64,000 nucleotides of DNA from Cupriavidus sp. AU9028. GTDB lineage: Bacteria > Pseudomonadota > Gammaproteobacteria > Burkholderiales > Burkholderiaceae. The position numbers and the translations under genes were made by a program. Below the pieces are notes generated by a model, which was given only the letters and a program-made list of their open reading frames with translations, ran no database searches and had not been told where the DNA came from. Where the stretch lies: the NCBI RefSeq assembly GCF_019795295.1, contig NZ_JAIMCG010000002.1, forward strand, positions 310,001-374,000. The letters are read 5' to 3'. Below, piece after piece: positions 44,426 through 54,035 of this stretch; within the stretch, counting starts at the first letter, position 1, and each line of letters starts with the position of its first letter.

Positions 44426-46421
44426 GGTTGGCAAGCAGACGGGTACGTTCCGACTCGGTTTTGACCACTTCCTCAGCCGGGATGTAGTAGTCGCGCTTGT
44501 AGTTGAAGGTGTGCCCAATGGCCACCGCCAGGATCGCGATGAAGGACACCACGACCAGCGGCCACATATGCCAGATCAGACCGAAGCCGCACACCGTCGA
44601 CAGGCCAGCAAGGATGATGCCGGCGCCGGTGTTCTTCGGCATGTGGATCGGCAGGAAGCCCTGTTGGGGACGCTCGAAACCGCGCTGCTTCATCTGCCAC
44701 CAGGCGTCATTGTCGTGAATGACCGGGGTGAAGGCGAAGTTGTACGACGGCGGCGGCGACGAGGTCGACCATTCCAGCGTGCGGCCATCCCACGGGTCGC
44801 CCGTCACGTCGCGCAGTTGCGCGCGGCGCTTGAAGCTGACCACCAGCTGGATCAGGAAGGCAGCGATGCCGAAGGCGATCAGGAACACGCCCACTGCGGC
44901 GATCTGGAACCAGATCTGCAGCGACGGATCCTCGAAGTGGCTCACGCGGCGGGTCACGCCCATCAGGCCCAGCACATAGACCGGCATGAAGGCGACGTAG
45001 AAACCGACCAGCCAGAACCAGAACGACATCTTGCCCCAGAACTCGTCCAGCTTGAAGCCGAAGGCCTTCGGGAACCAGTAGTTGATACCGGCGAACAGGC
45101 CGAACAGCACGCCACCGATGATCACGTTGTGGAAGTGAGCGATCAGGAACAGGCTGTTATGCAGCACGAAGTCCGCGGGCGGCACGGCGAGCAGCACGCC
45201 GGTCATGCCACCGATCACGAAGGTGACCATGAAGCCAACGGTCCACAGCATCGGCACGTCGAACTTGATCCGGCCGCGGTACATCGTGAACAGCCAGTTG
45301 AAGATCTTCGCGCCCGTCGGGATCGAGATGATCATCGTCGTGATGCCGAAGAACGAGTTGACGCTGGCGCCCGAACCCATCGTGAAGAAGTGGTGCAGCC
45401 ATACCAGGTACGACAGCACGGTAATCACGACGGTCGCGTAGACCATCGACGCGTAGCCGAACAGGCGCTTGCGCGAGTAGGTCGACACCACTTCGGAGAA
45501 GATGCCGAAGCAGGGCAGGATCAGGATGTACACCTCGGGGTGGCCCCAGATCCAGATCAGGTTCACGTACATCATGGCGTTGCCGCCAAAGTCGTTCGTG
45601 AAGAAGTTCGTGCCCACGTAGCGGTCCAGCGACAGCAGCGCCAGCACTGCCGTCAGCACCGGGAAGGCGGCGACGATCAGCACGTTGGTGCACAGCGAGG
45701 TCCAGGTGAACACCGGCATCTTCATCATCGTCATGCCGGGTGCACGCATCTTGACGATGGTCACCAGCAGGTTGATGCCTGACAGCGTTGTCCCGACCCC
45801 CGCGATCTGCAAGGCCCAGATGTAGTAGTCCACCCCCACGTCCGGACTCTGCAGGATGCCCGACAGCGGCGGATAGGCCAGCCAGCCGGTCTTGGCGAAC
45901 TCGCCGACGAACAGCGACACCATGATCAGCGCAGCGCCAGCCGCGGTCATCCAGAAGCTGAAGTTGTTCAGGAACGGGAAGGCCACGTCGCGCGCGCCGA
46001 TCTGCAGCGGCACCACGTAGTTCATCAGGCCGGTCACCAGTGGCATCGCGACGAAGAAGATCATGATCACGCCGTGCGCCGTGAAGATCTGGTCGTAGTG
46101 GTGCGGCGGCAGGTAGCCCAGGTTGTCGCCAAAGGCGATGGCCTGCTGCAGGCGCATCATCACCGCGTCGGCAAAGCCGCGCAGCAGCATCACCAGGCCG
46201 AGGATCATGTACATGATCCCGATCTTCTTGTGATCGATGCTGGTGAACCACTCGCGCCACAGGAAGCCCCACTTGCGGAAGTAGGTCAGCGCAGCGACGA
46301 GGCCGAGTCCGCCGAGAATGACCGCGCCGAAGGTCGCGATCAGGATCGGCTCATGCAGCGGGATCGCCTCCCATGTGAGGCGGCCGAAGAAAAGCTTGGT
46401 AAGGTCGAAACTGTCAAGCAT
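44418..46421 (-). CDS. cyoB: Cytochrome bo quinol oxidase subunit I
   Basis: A 667-residue haem-copper oxidase subunit that oxidises ubiquinol and pumps protons. Low-spin haem His is in [11 protein letters not shown]; CuB His and the cross-linked Tyr are in WGHPEVYIL; the CuB His pair is in WLHHFFTMG; the haem ligands are in [15 protein letters not shown]-like loop and the D-channel-like segments are seen. The N-terminus [20 protein letters not shown] is typical of CyoB. It overlaps cyoA by 8 bases and cyoC by 8. Confidence 0.96.
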   Translation of the reverse strand: MLDSFDLTKLFFGRLTWEAIPLHEPILIATFGAVILGGLGLVAALTYFRKWGFLWREWFTSIDHKKIGIMYMILGLVMLLRGFADAVMMRLQQAIAFGDNLGYLPPHHYDQIFTAHGVIMIFFVAMPLVTGLMNYVVPLQIGARDVAFPFLNNFSFWMTAAGAALIMVSLFVGEFAKTGWLAYPPLSGILQSPDVGVDYYIWALQIAGVGTTLSGINLLVTIVKMRAPGMTMMKMPVFTWTSLCTNVLIVAAFPVLTAVLALLSLDRYVGTNFFTNDFGGNAMMYVNLIWIWGHPEVYILILPCFGIFSEVVSTYSRKRLFGYASMVYATVVITVLSYLVWLHHFFTMGSGASVNSFFGITTMIISIPTGAKIFNWLFTMYRGRIKFDVPMLWTVGFMVTFVIGGMTGVLLAVPPADFVLHNSLFLIAHFHNVIIGGVLFGLFAGINYWFPKAFGFKLDEFWGKMSFWFWLVGFYVAFMPVYVLGLMGVTRRVSHFEDPSLQIWFQIAAVGVFLIAFGIAAFLIQLVVSFKRRAQLRDVTGDPWDGRTLEWSTSSPPPSYNFAFTPVIHDNDAWWQMKQRGFERPQQGFLPIHMPKNTGAGIILAGLSTVCGFGLIWHMWPLVVVSFIAILAVAIGHTFNYKRDYYIPAEEVVKTESERTRLLANHA

Positions 46422-47598
46422 GCTGGTCAACGATGCCAAAGGCGCGTTGTGAGAGAGGGAGCTGGGGAACCGCCACGGCCGCCGATTCACCGGCGGATTC
46501 GCGAACGGACAGCGGGTTCAGCCCGGGAACCGACGAGCTGATCGGGGCGACGTCGCCGGTCCCTTGCGGGTCCGACACCGTGCACATGCCGCCAACGTAG
46601 GTGCGCACCGGTGCGTCCTCCAGGCCCAGGCGGGCGCGGGTGGCGGCATCGAGCGAAGCCACGTTGAAGGCGCCGGGCTTGCCCTGGCCGCCATTGGCGT
46701 CGATGGCCATCATTTCGCGCATGCACATGCGGTTGGGCTCGACGCAGCGGTTCAGGATGGCGTCATACAGGCCATCGGCAACGTTGGCGTAATAGCGGAC
46801 CGGCTCGCGCTCGCTGGGCTGCTCCAGCTTCAGGTAGTCCTCGCGGGTCAGCGCCTGGCCGCTCGCCTTGACCTTCTGCACCCACTGGTCGAAACCGGCC
46901 TCATCCACGCCATGGAACTTGAAGCGCATCCACGAGAAGCCCGGGCCGCTGTAGTTCGCCGAGAAGCCGTCGAATTCGCCCGGCTTGTTGATCACGGCGT
47001 GCAGCTGGGTTTCCATGCCCGGCATGGCGTAGATCTGGCCTGCCAGCGCCGGGATGAAGAACGAGTTCATCACCGTCGAGGCGGTCATCTTGAAGTGAAT
47101 CGGGCGATCCACCGGCGCTGCCATCTCATTGACCGTCGCGATGCCCTGCTCCGGGTAGAAGAACAGCCACTTCCAGTCCAGCGCGACCACTTCCACCGTC
47201 AGCGGGCGGACATCGGTCGGCAGCGCCCGGTTCTCGTCCAGGCGGCTCAGCGGCCGGTACGGGTCCAGGGCGTGCGTGCTCACCCAGGTGATGGCGCCGA
47301 GCGCGATGATGATCAGCAGAGGTGCTGACCAGATCACAAGCTCGAGCATCGTCGAGTGATCCCAGTCGGGCTCGTAGCGGGCGTCCTTGTTCGATGCGCG
47401 GTAACGCCAGGCGAAAACCAGCGTCAGGATGATCACCGGAACGATGATCAGCAGCATCAGGATGGTGGAAATGTAGATCAGGTTCCGCTGCTGTACCGCG
47501 ATGTCGCCCGAAGGAGACAACAACACAGCATTACAACCTGTCAATAGGAGAATGACGGGCAGCAGAACCAACCCGCGAATGGTATTAATGAGGGGCAT
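46414..47598 (-). CDS. cyoA: Cytochrome bo quinol oxidase subunit II
   Basis: A 394-residue lipoprotein-type subunit II. The lipobox is LLLTGCNA after [16 protein letters not shown]; two membrane helices follow ([40 protein letters not shown]), then a cupredoxin-like periplasmic domain without CuA ligands, consistent with a quinol oxidase ([40 protein letters not shown]). It is about 80 residues longer than E. coli CyoA; the extra C-terminus ([40 protein letters not shown]) contains Cys/Met motifs. It heads the cyoABCD operon; start at 47598. Confidence 0.93.
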   Translation of the reverse strand: MPLINTIRGLVLLPVILLLTGCNAVLLSPSGDIAVQQRNLIYISTILMLLIIVPVIILTLVFAWRYRASNKDARYEPDWDHSTMLELVIWSAPLLIIIALGAITWVSTHALDPYRPLSRLDENRALPTDVRPLTVEVVALDWKWLFFYPEQGIATVNEMAAPVDRPIHFKMTASTVMNSFFIPALAGQIYAMPGMETQLHAVINKPGEFDGFSANYSGPGFSWMRFKFHGVDEAGFDQWVQKVKASGQALTREDYLKLEQPSEREPVRYYANVADGLYDAILNRCVEPNRMCMREMMAIDANGGQGKPGAFNVASLDAATRARLGLEDAPVRTYVGGMCTVSDPQGTGDVAPISSSVPGLNPLSVRESAGESAAVAVPQLPLSQRAFGIVDQHA

Positions 47599-47813
47599 TG
47601 CCGGCAGAGGAAAGAGCGTTGCCGTCGGAACGGACGAGACGGAAAGCAACCGATGCAGCTAAGTCACTTTTAGCGGAGTTACAGCTATAGCGACGGATGC
47701 GGACTGTACGCTATCTGGCAAGCAGGGTGAATTGGACATTTTGTCCCATGGGAGCCGTCGGCCGCTCCGGCCGAATCCTCCTGTTCTATCCTATAGATGA
47801 GAGAGGTACAAGC

Positions 47814-49136
47814 ATGGCGAGCATTACGCACCAGGCCCCCTTCCCCGAGGGAGCACTGCACGACGCCCACGACCGCTCCGAGGTCGCCCCGGGCGAGATC
47901 GCGACCGGCGTCGTGATTGGCCGGGCATCCGAGTACTTTGACTTCTTTGTCTTCGGGATTGCCTGCGTCCTGGTCTTCCCGGGCGTGTTCTTCCCATTCG
48001 TGGGAAGGTTGGAAGGCACGCTGTATGCCTTCTCGATCTTCACGCTGGCGTTCATTGCCCGCCCGTTCGGCACCGCCCTGTTCATGGCGATCCAGCGGCG
48101 CTTTGGCCGTGGGATCAAGCTGACCGTCGCCCTGCTGCTGATGGGCACGTCCACGGTCGGCATTGCCTTTGTGCCGGGCTACGCCGATCTCGGCATGACG
48201 GCCATCCTGATGCTTGCCGGCTTCCGCGTGCTGCAGGGGATCGCCTTCGGCGGCTCCTGGGACGGCCTGCCGTCGCTGCTGGCCCTCAACGCCCCGCCCG
48301 AGCGCCGCGGCTGGTACGCCATGCTCGGCCAGCTCGGCGCCCCGCTCGGCTTCCTGGTGGCCGGCGCGCTGTTCCTCTACCTGACTTCCACGGTTTCCCA
48401 GGAAGACTTCATCACCTGGGCCTGGCGCTACCCCTTCTTCGTCGCCTTTGCCATCAACGTCGTGGCGCTGTTCGCCCGGCTGCGGCTGGTGGTGACCGAG
48501 GAGTACACCCGGCTGCTGGAGGAAGGCGAACTGGAGCCGATCAGCACCCGGGAAATGGTGCGCGGCCAGGGCTACAACATCTTCATTGGCGCCTTCGCGG
48601 CATTGGCCAGTTATGCGCTGTTCCACCTGGTGACGGTGTTCCCGCTGTCCTGGCTGGCGCTGCGCTCGACGCAGGCGATCGGCGAGATCCTGACCGTCCA
48701 GATCATCGGCGCCGGCCTGGCCATCCTCACGACGCTGCTGTCGGGCTATGTCGCCGACCGGATCGGCCGCCGCACCACGCTGGGCGTGACCTCGGCGCTG
48801 ATCGGTATCTTCAGCCTGTTCACCCCCATGCTGCTGGACGGCGGGGCGGCGGCGCAGGATACCTTCCTGCTGGTCGGCTTCGCCCTGCTCGGCCTGTCCT
48901 ACGGCCAGTCGGCCGGCACCGTGACGTCGAACTTCGCGTCGCGCTTCCGCTACACGGGCGCCGCCCTGACCTCCGATTTCGCCTGGCTGTTTGGGGCCGC
49001 CTTCGCTCCGCTGGTGGCGCTGGGACTGTCGGTGCGCTTCGGGCTGGTGGCAGTGAGCCTCTATCTGCTCTCCGGTGTGGCTTGCACGATGATCGCGCTG
49101 CGCATCAACAAGGCCCTGGTGGCCAGCCGCGACTGA
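47814..49136 (+). CDS. MFS transporter, metabolite/H+ symporter (MHS) family
   Basis: A 440-residue 12-helix permease. The MHS pattern is evident: VVIGRASEYFDFFVFGIACV first segment, RPFGTALFMAIQRRFGRGIK loop, GFRVLQGIAFGGSWDGLPSL, and DRIGRRTTLGV between segments 8 and 9. It is divergent from cyoA and convergent with the OYE gene. The ATG at 47814 was preferred over an upstream ATG at 47697 which lacks a helix context. Substrate unknown; the MHS family includes citrate, ketoglutarate and proline transporters. Confidence 0.88.
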   Translation: MASITHQAPFPEGALHDAHDRSEVAPGEIATGVVIGRASEYFDFFVFGIACVLVFPGVFFPFVGRLEGTLYAFSIFTLAFIARPFGTALFMAIQRRFGRGIKLTVALLLMGTSTVGIAFVPGYADLGMTAILMLAGFRVLQGIAFGGSWDGLPSLLALNAPPERRGWYAMLGQLGAPLGFLVAGALFLYLTSTVSQEDFITWAWRYPFFVAFAINVVALFARLRLVVTEEYTRLLEEGELEPISTREMVRGQGYNIFIGAFAALASYALFHLVTVFPLSWLALRSTQAIGEILTVQIIGAGLAILTTLLSGYVADRIGRRTTLGVTSALIGIFSLFTPMLLDGGAAAQDTFLLVGFALLGLSYGQSAGTVTSNFASRFRYTGAALTSDFAWLFGAAFAPLVALGLSVRFGLVAVSLYLLSGVACTMIALRINKALVASRD

Positions 49137-49152
49137 CGGCCCGCGCTCCCTG

Positions 49153-49267
49153 CCCTCTCCCCGGCCCTCTCCCGCCGAGCGGGAGAGGGAGCAAACCCAG
49201 CGCCTCTCAAGTACTGTCGGTGTTACTCCCCTCTCCCGCCGGGCGGGAGAGGGGCCGGGGGAGAGGG
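49153..49267. repeat. REPIN-like paired-hairpin repeat, copy C
   Basis: Hairpin 1 CCCTCTCCCCGGCCCTCTCC is followed by a stem around GAGCGGGAGAGG, the link GCAAACCC, a 30-base spacer, and hairpin 2 CTCCCGCCGGGCGGGAGAGG ending GGGGAGAGGG. It separates convergent genes (MFS and OYE), so it may also act as a bidirectional terminator. Confidence 0.78.
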
Positions 49268-49282
49268 AAACGGACCCCCGCC

Positions 49283-50398
49283 CTACCTCTGCCCGAACCG
49301 GCTCGCGGCAAACAGATCCTTGTACTCATACGGCTGGCAACGCCAATACTGTGGCGGAGCCGTCACTTGCGCGCCCAGTGCCGCGGCCGCATGCCACGGC
49401 CAGCGGGGGTTGTACAGCATCGCCCGGGCCAGCGACACCGCGTCCGCCTCGCCGTCGGCGATGATCCGCTCGGCCTGCTGCGGCTCGGTGATCAGTCCTA
49501 CCGCCATGGTCGGCAGCCCCACTTCCGCCTTGACCCGCTGGGCATACGGCACCTGATACCCCGGTCCGATCCGGATCGCCTGCAGCGGAGACACCCCGCC
49601 GGTCGTCACATGGATTGCGGCGCAGCCGCGCTCGCGCAGCGCGCGCGACAGCGCCACCGTTCCCTCGATATCCCACCCGCCCGGCACCCAGTCGGTCGCC
49701 GAGATGCGCATCCACACCGGGCGCTCGGCCGGAAACACGGCCCGGACCGCTTCGAACACTTCGAGCGGAAAGCGCATGCGGTTCTCCAGGCTGCCGCCGT
49801 ACTCGTCATCGCGCTGGTTGCCCAGCGGCGACAGGAACTGATGCAGCAGGTAGCCGTGCGCGCCGTGGATCTCGATGCCGTCGATGCCCAGCCGCGCCGC
49901 GCGTCGCGCCGTCTCGACGAAGCCGCGCTTGACCCGCTCCAGCCCTTCCCGGTCCAGCGCCGTGGGGGCAACCTCCCCGTCCGCGTGCGCCAGCGCCGAG
50001 GGCGCCTCGGTCTGCCACCCGCCAGGCTGCCCCGGCGGGATCTGCGCGCCGCCCTCCCAGGGCACCTGGCTGGACGCCTTGCGGCCCGCGTGGCCGATCT
50101 GCATGGCGATCGCCATCGGCGAATGCTGCCGGACCGCCTCGAGCACGCGCGCCAGCGCCGCCTCGTTCTCGTCGGAATACAGACCGAGATCGCGGGCGGT
50201 GATGCGCCCCTCGGGCGAAATCGCCGTCGCCTCGAGGATCAGCATGCCGGCGCCCGACAGCGCCAGATGCCCGAGATGGATCAGATGCCAGTCGGTCGCG
50301 CAGCCCTCGTCGGCAGAGTATTGGCACATCGGCGCGATGACGATGCGGTTGGCCAGCGTCAGCCCGCCGATCGACAACGGTTCGAACAGTTTGCTCAT
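49283..50398 (-). CDS. NADH:flavin oxidoreductase / old yellow enzyme family
   Basis: A 371-residue FMN-dependent ene-reductase of the YqjM/XenA class. FMN and active-site features: RIVIAPMCQYSADEGCATDW (Cys in APMCQYS is typical of the YqjM class), MQIGHAGRKASS, IEIHGAHGYLLHQFLSP, RDDEYGGSLENRMRFPLEV, and the C-terminal AVSLARAMLYNPRWPWHAAA. It reduces activated alkenes or nitro compounds; natural substrate unknown. Start MSKLFEPLSIGGLTL with a GGAGC-like site upstream. Confidence 0.93.
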   Translation of the reverse strand: MSKLFEPLSIGGLTLANRIVIAPMCQYSADEGCATDWHLIHLGHLALSGAGMLILEATAISPEGRITARDLGLYSDENEAALARVLEAVRQHSPMAIAMQIGHAGRKASSQVPWEGGAQIPPGQPGGWQTEAPSALAHADGEVAPTALDREGLERVKRGFVETARRAARLGIDGIEIHGAHGYLLHQFLSPLGNQRDDEYGGSLENRMRFPLEVFEAVRAVFPAERPVWMRISATDWVPGGWDIEGTVALSRALRERGCAAIHVTTGGVSPLQAIRIGPGYQVPYAQRVKAEVGLPTMAVGLITEPQQAERIIADGEADAVSLARAMLYNPRWPWHAAAALGAQVTAPPQYWRCQPYEYKDLFAASRFGQR

Positions 50399-50677
50399 GG
50401 AACGCTCCTTTTTTACCTATTCCCGCCGTCAAACCCGGCGCGGATACCGCCGCCAGCACGCAACCGCTGTTCCAGCGCGCGCCTGCCCGCACCGGGCCTG
50501 GATTGTGCTCTATCCCGCGGCACCGTGCCGGGCGGCGGAGCCGGTTGGCCGGCTTAGCCGATACAATGCAGCATCGCGTGCCAGCACCATGCACGCCAGC
50601 GTTGCGACTTGCGACAGGACGGTTCGCGCAACCAGCAGCGCTGGCTGATCAACACCCCATCTGTAAGAGAGTTTGCC

Positions 50678-53239
50678 GTGGAGCCATCCAAGCCATTTCT
50701 GGTGGACCATCACGACTGCACTGGCTGGAACGGCGAAATGGCCCGCCGCATCCGCGACTTCGACTGGTCCCGCACGGAGCTTGGGCCAATCGACCAGTGG
50801 CAGCGCAGCCTGGCCGGCACGGTCCAGCTGATCCTCGCTTCGCCGGTGCCCATGGTGCTGTTGTGGGGCAAGCTCGGCTACATGATCTACAACGACCCGT
50901 ACGCCGGTTTCGCCGGCGGCCGCCACCCCTATCTGCTCGGCAGCCCGGTCGAGCGGGGCTGGCCGGAAGTCGCGGAATTCAATCGGCACGTGATGGACGT
51001 CTGCCTGGGGGGCGGCACCCTGACCTATCGCGAGAAGGAATTGGTGCTGCTTCGCAACGGCAAGCCCGAAGACGTCTGGATGGACCTGTACTACAGTCCC
51101 GTCGCCGACGATCACGGTCGTCCGGCCGGGGTGCTGGCCGTCGTGATCGAGACCACCGAGCGCGTGCGGATCGAGCGCTCCCGGGAACAGGCCGAGGCCG
51201 CGCTGCAGCGGACCAATGAACGGCTGCAACTGGCGCTCAATACGGGGGCGGTGCTGGGAACCTGGGTCTGGGATGTCTCCACCGACCTCGTGCGAGGCGA
51301 CGAACGCTTCGCCCGAACCTTCGCGGTGGGCGTTGCCGAGGCCGAAGCCGGCGTGCCGCGCACGCTGGTCAGCCGCAGCATTCATCCCGACGACTATGCC
51401 GACCTGGAACAGCTGACGGGCGAGGCGGTCGCGACCGGCAAGCCCTTCCGCGCCGAATACCGCATCCGCCGCCCGGGGGGCGACTACATGTGGGTACAGG
51501 CCAACGGCCAGTGCCAGTTCGGCGCGCAGGGCGAACCGCTGCGTTTTCCTGGCGTGCTGATCGACATCCACGAGCGCAAGATCGCCGAACAGGCGCTGCT
51601 GCAACTGACCGAAACCCTGGAGCGGCGGGTGGCCGAAGCGGTCTCCGCGCAGGCCATGGCCGAGGGCCAGCTGCGGCAGGCGCAGAAGATGGAAGCCATC
51701 GGCAGCCTGACCGGCGGCATCGCGCACGATTTCAACAACGTCCTGCAGGTGATCAGCGGCAACCTGCAGATGCTCGCCAGCGAAGTGGCCGGCAACCCGA
51801 TGGCGCAGGGGCGCATCGCCACCGCCTCCACCGCCGTGCGCCGGGGCGCGAAGCTGGCCGCCCACCTGCTGGCCTTCGCCCGCCGTCAGCCGTTGTCCCC
51901 GGCGCCGGTCGACCCCGCCCGCCTGGTTTCGGGCATGACCGAACTGCTGCACCGGACCCTGGGCGAGGCCATCGACGTCGAGACCAAGATGCCGGGCGGG
52001 CTGTGGAACGTGCTGGCCGACCGTAACCAGCTGGAAAACGCCCTCCTCAACCTGGCGATCAACGCGCGCGACGCGATGCCCGGCGGCGGCAAGCTCACCA
52101 TCGCGGCCAGCAACGTGGTCGTCGACAACAACGTCAGCGAACATCCCGGCGTGACCCCGGGCGAGTATGTCTTCTTCACGGTGCGCGATACCGGCGTGGG
52201 AATGTCATCACATGTCCTGGAACACGCTTTCGAACCGTTCTTCACCACCAAGCCCGATGGTCATGGCACGGGTCTGGGCCTGAGCATGGTGTTCGGTTTC
52301 GTCAAGCAGAGTGGCGGTCATACCGCCATCCACAGCGCCGAAGGCGCTGGGACCACCGTGTGCCTGTACTTCCCGCGGTGCGAGGACGAAGAGCCGGTCG
52401 AAGCGCCGGAGCCGGATCATTTGCCGCTGGGCGGGCACGAGACCGTACTGGTGGTCGAGGACGATGCGGACGTGCGCATCACGGCCGTCGAGATGCTGGC
52501 CCAGCTCGGCTACCGGGTCAGGGTCGCCAGCGACGGGGAAGCGGCGCTGCGCGTGATCGAAAGCGGCGATCCGATCGACCTGCTGTTCACCGACGTCATC
52601 ATGCCCGGCCAGCTCAAGGGCGGCGAACTGGCAAGGCGCGTGGGCGAGCTGCGCCCGGGCCTGCCGGTGCTCTTCACCTCCGGCTACACCCGCGACGAGA
52701 TCTTCCACCACGGCAAGCTCGACGAGGGCGTCAACCTGCTCAGCAAGCCGTACCGTCGCGACGATCTGGCGCGGGCGGTGCGCAGCGTATTGAATGCGGT
52801 GCGCAACGAACAGATCCGCCGCAACATCGAAGGCGGCGGCCGCTCGTCCAGCCCGGCGCGCGACCCCGACGCGCCTCCTTCGGTACTGCTGGTCGAGGAC
52901 GACGTCTCGTCGCAGGAAGCACTGCGCGAGCTGCTGATGGCGTTCGGGCTGCGATGCTCCGCCGCGGGCAGCGCGGAAGAAGCGCTGCAACTGGCGGCGC
53001 TCTACTACCACGATGTGCTGCTGACCGACCTGACGCTACCAGGGATTCCCGGCGATCAGCTCGCCATGCAGTTGCGCGACGTCCAGCCAGAGCTCGCCGT
53101 GGTCATCATGTCGGGCTACGGCGCCGATCCGGAGATCATGACGCGCATCCCCGGCCTGCGCTGGCTGGCCAAGCCAATCGACCTCATCACCCTGCAGGAA
53201 AGCCTGGCGGAGTGGATCGGCAACGCCGCGCCAGCCTAG
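50678..53239 (+). CDS. Hybrid sensor histidine kinase with PAS domains and two receivers
   Basis: An 853-residue soluble signalling protein. Order: PAS-like N-terminal domain (DWSRTELGPIDQWQRSLAGT), a second PAS_3-type domain (YRIRRPGGDYMWVQANG), HisKA with SLTGGIAHDFNNVLQVISGN (about residue 370), HATPase (NLAINARDAMPGGGKL; FVKQSGGHTAI; GTGLGLSMV), receiver 1 (phospho-Asp in LLFTDVIMPGQLKG), receiver 2 (LLTDLTLPGIPGDQ). A GTG at 50678 with AAGAGAG upstream is preferred to the ATG at 50609. There are no membrane segments, so it likely senses a cytoplasmic signal. No cognate regulator is next to it. Confidence 0.9.
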   Translation: MEPSKPFLVDHHDCTGWNGEMARRIRDFDWSRTELGPIDQWQRSLAGTVQLILASPVPMVLLWGKLGYMIYNDPYAGFAGGRHPYLLGSPVERGWPEVAEFNRHVMDVCLGGGTLTYREKELVLLRNGKPEDVWMDLYYSPVADDHGRPAGVLAVVIETTERVRIERSREQAEAALQRTNERLQLALNTGAVLGTWVWDVSTDLVRGDERFARTFAVGVAEAEAGVPRTLVSRSIHPDDYADLEQLTGEAVATGKPFRAEYRIRRPGGDYMWVQANGQCQFGAQGEPLRFPGVLIDIHERKIAEQALLQLTETLERRVAEAVSAQAMAEGQLRQAQKMEAIGSLTGGIAHDFNNVLQVISGNLQMLASEVAGNPMAQGRIATASTAVRRGAKLAAHLLAFARRQPLSPAPVDPARLVSGMTELLHRTLGEAIDVETKMPGGLWNVLADRNQLENALLNLAINARDAMPGGGKLTIAASNVVVDNNVSEHPGVTPGEYVFFTVRDTGVGMSSHVLEHAFEPFFTTKPDGHGTGLGLSMVFGFVKQSGGHTAIHSAEGAGTTVCLYFPRCEDEEPVEAPEPDHLPLGGHETVLVVEDDADVRITAVEMLAQLGYRVRVASDGEAALRVIESGDPIDLLFTDVIMPGQLKGGELARRVGELRPGLPVLFTSGYTRDEIFHHGKLDEGVNLLSKPYRRDDLARAVRSVLNAVRNEQIRRNIEGGGRSSSPARDPDAPPSVLLVEDDVSSQEALRELLMAFGLRCSAAGSAEEALQLAALYYHDVLLTDLTLPGIPGDQLAMQLRDVQPELAVVIMSGYGADPEIMTRIPGLRWLAKPIDLITLQESLAEWIGNAAPA

Positions 53240-53294
53240 AAAACCGGCACCAGCCGCCCCCCAGATTTCCCACGGCACTTGGACAACCAACACG

Positions 53295-53364
53295 CCGTTC
53301 CTGCGAAAGCGGAAATCCAGCGTCTTCTGCAGCCGCTGGGTCCCCGCTTTCGCGGGGACAACGG
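53295..53364. repeat. Long hairpin repeat (GCGAAAGCGG type) between convergent genes
   Basis: Arms CCGTTCCTGCGAAAGCGGAA (53295-53314) and GTCCCCGCTTTCGCGGGGAC (53340-53359, then AACGG) pair imperfectly around a short loop. This resembles the CCCGCGAAAGCGGG intergenic repeat known from Burkholderiaceae genomes. It may act as terminator for the kinase. Confidence 0.65.
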
Positions 53365-53392
53365 CACTTGGTCAGCAGCCTGACTGCCCGCC

Positions 53393-53782
53393 TCAAAGCA
53401 GGCGGTCCCATTGACGATCCTGCTCGCGGCGCTCCCGTGCTTCCTGGCAGTTGGCGCGGATATGCAGCGTGGCACCGAGCATCCAGACCGCGCCCACGGC
53501 CAGGCTGATGCCGGCCAGCACGGGAACGTGCGGGTGCGACTGCGTCAACACCGCCCCGCCGGCCAGGAACAGGACGCCGGGCAACACCGCGACTGCCGCC
53601 ATGAGCCTGGGGTGTTGCTGCTCCGCCTGCCAGAGCAGCGGCCAGGGACTCCATCTGCTCTCGCCGCAACGCAATGCCTCCCGCCGCAGATGGCCAGCCG
53701 GCGTCAGGGACGGGCTCGACGACCCATTGCAGGAGCGGTCCTGCGGGATCGCAGCGGGGTTGAGCAAGGGCTCGTTCAGCAT
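53393..53782 (-). CDS. Small two-helix membrane protein
   Basis: A 129-residue protein. The N-terminal half is polar and Cys/Arg/Ser-rich (ALRCGESRWSPWPLLWQAEQ). Two membrane segments follow: LMAAVAVLPGVLFLAGGAVL and VPVLAGISLAVGAVWMLGAT, with a basic tail (NCQEARERREQDRQWDRLL). No domain recognised. The ATG at 53782 was chosen because a GGAGG lies upstream in the minus direction. Function unknown. Confidence 0.6.
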   Translation of the reverse strand: MLNEPLLNPAAIPQDRSCNGSSSPSLTPAGHLRREALRCGESRWSPWPLLWQAEQQHPRLMAAVAVLPGVLFLAGGAVLTQSHPHVPVLAGISLAVGAVWMLGATLHIRANCQEARERREQDRQWDRLL

Positions 53783-53973
53783 GACGTCCTCCTGGAAAAA
53801 GGGGCGCGGCCCCCGCTCTCGCGACAGCGGCACGGCGAGCCGGCCCTGGGCCAATGGACCGCATACTGCGGCCAATAGCCCGAGTGGCGGGTCGCCGGCC
53901 CGGCAGCCACGGTTGCGCAACGCAAGAGATCGCAGGAAATCGGCGATTACAGGCCGCACCTGCCCTGGTCGCA

Positions 53974-54010
53974 GGCAAGAAACACAACGGGCCGCGCAAG
54001 GGCGGCCCGT
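53974..54010 (-). terminator. Rho-independent terminator of the murA-like gene
   Basis: Stem ACGGGCCGC (53987-53995) and GCGGCCCGT (54002-54010) with a 6-base loop. On the minus strand it is followed by TTGTGTTTCTTGC. Confidence 0.7.
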
Positions 54011-54035
54011 CGGAGCGGTGTCGGGCAAGGCGGGA

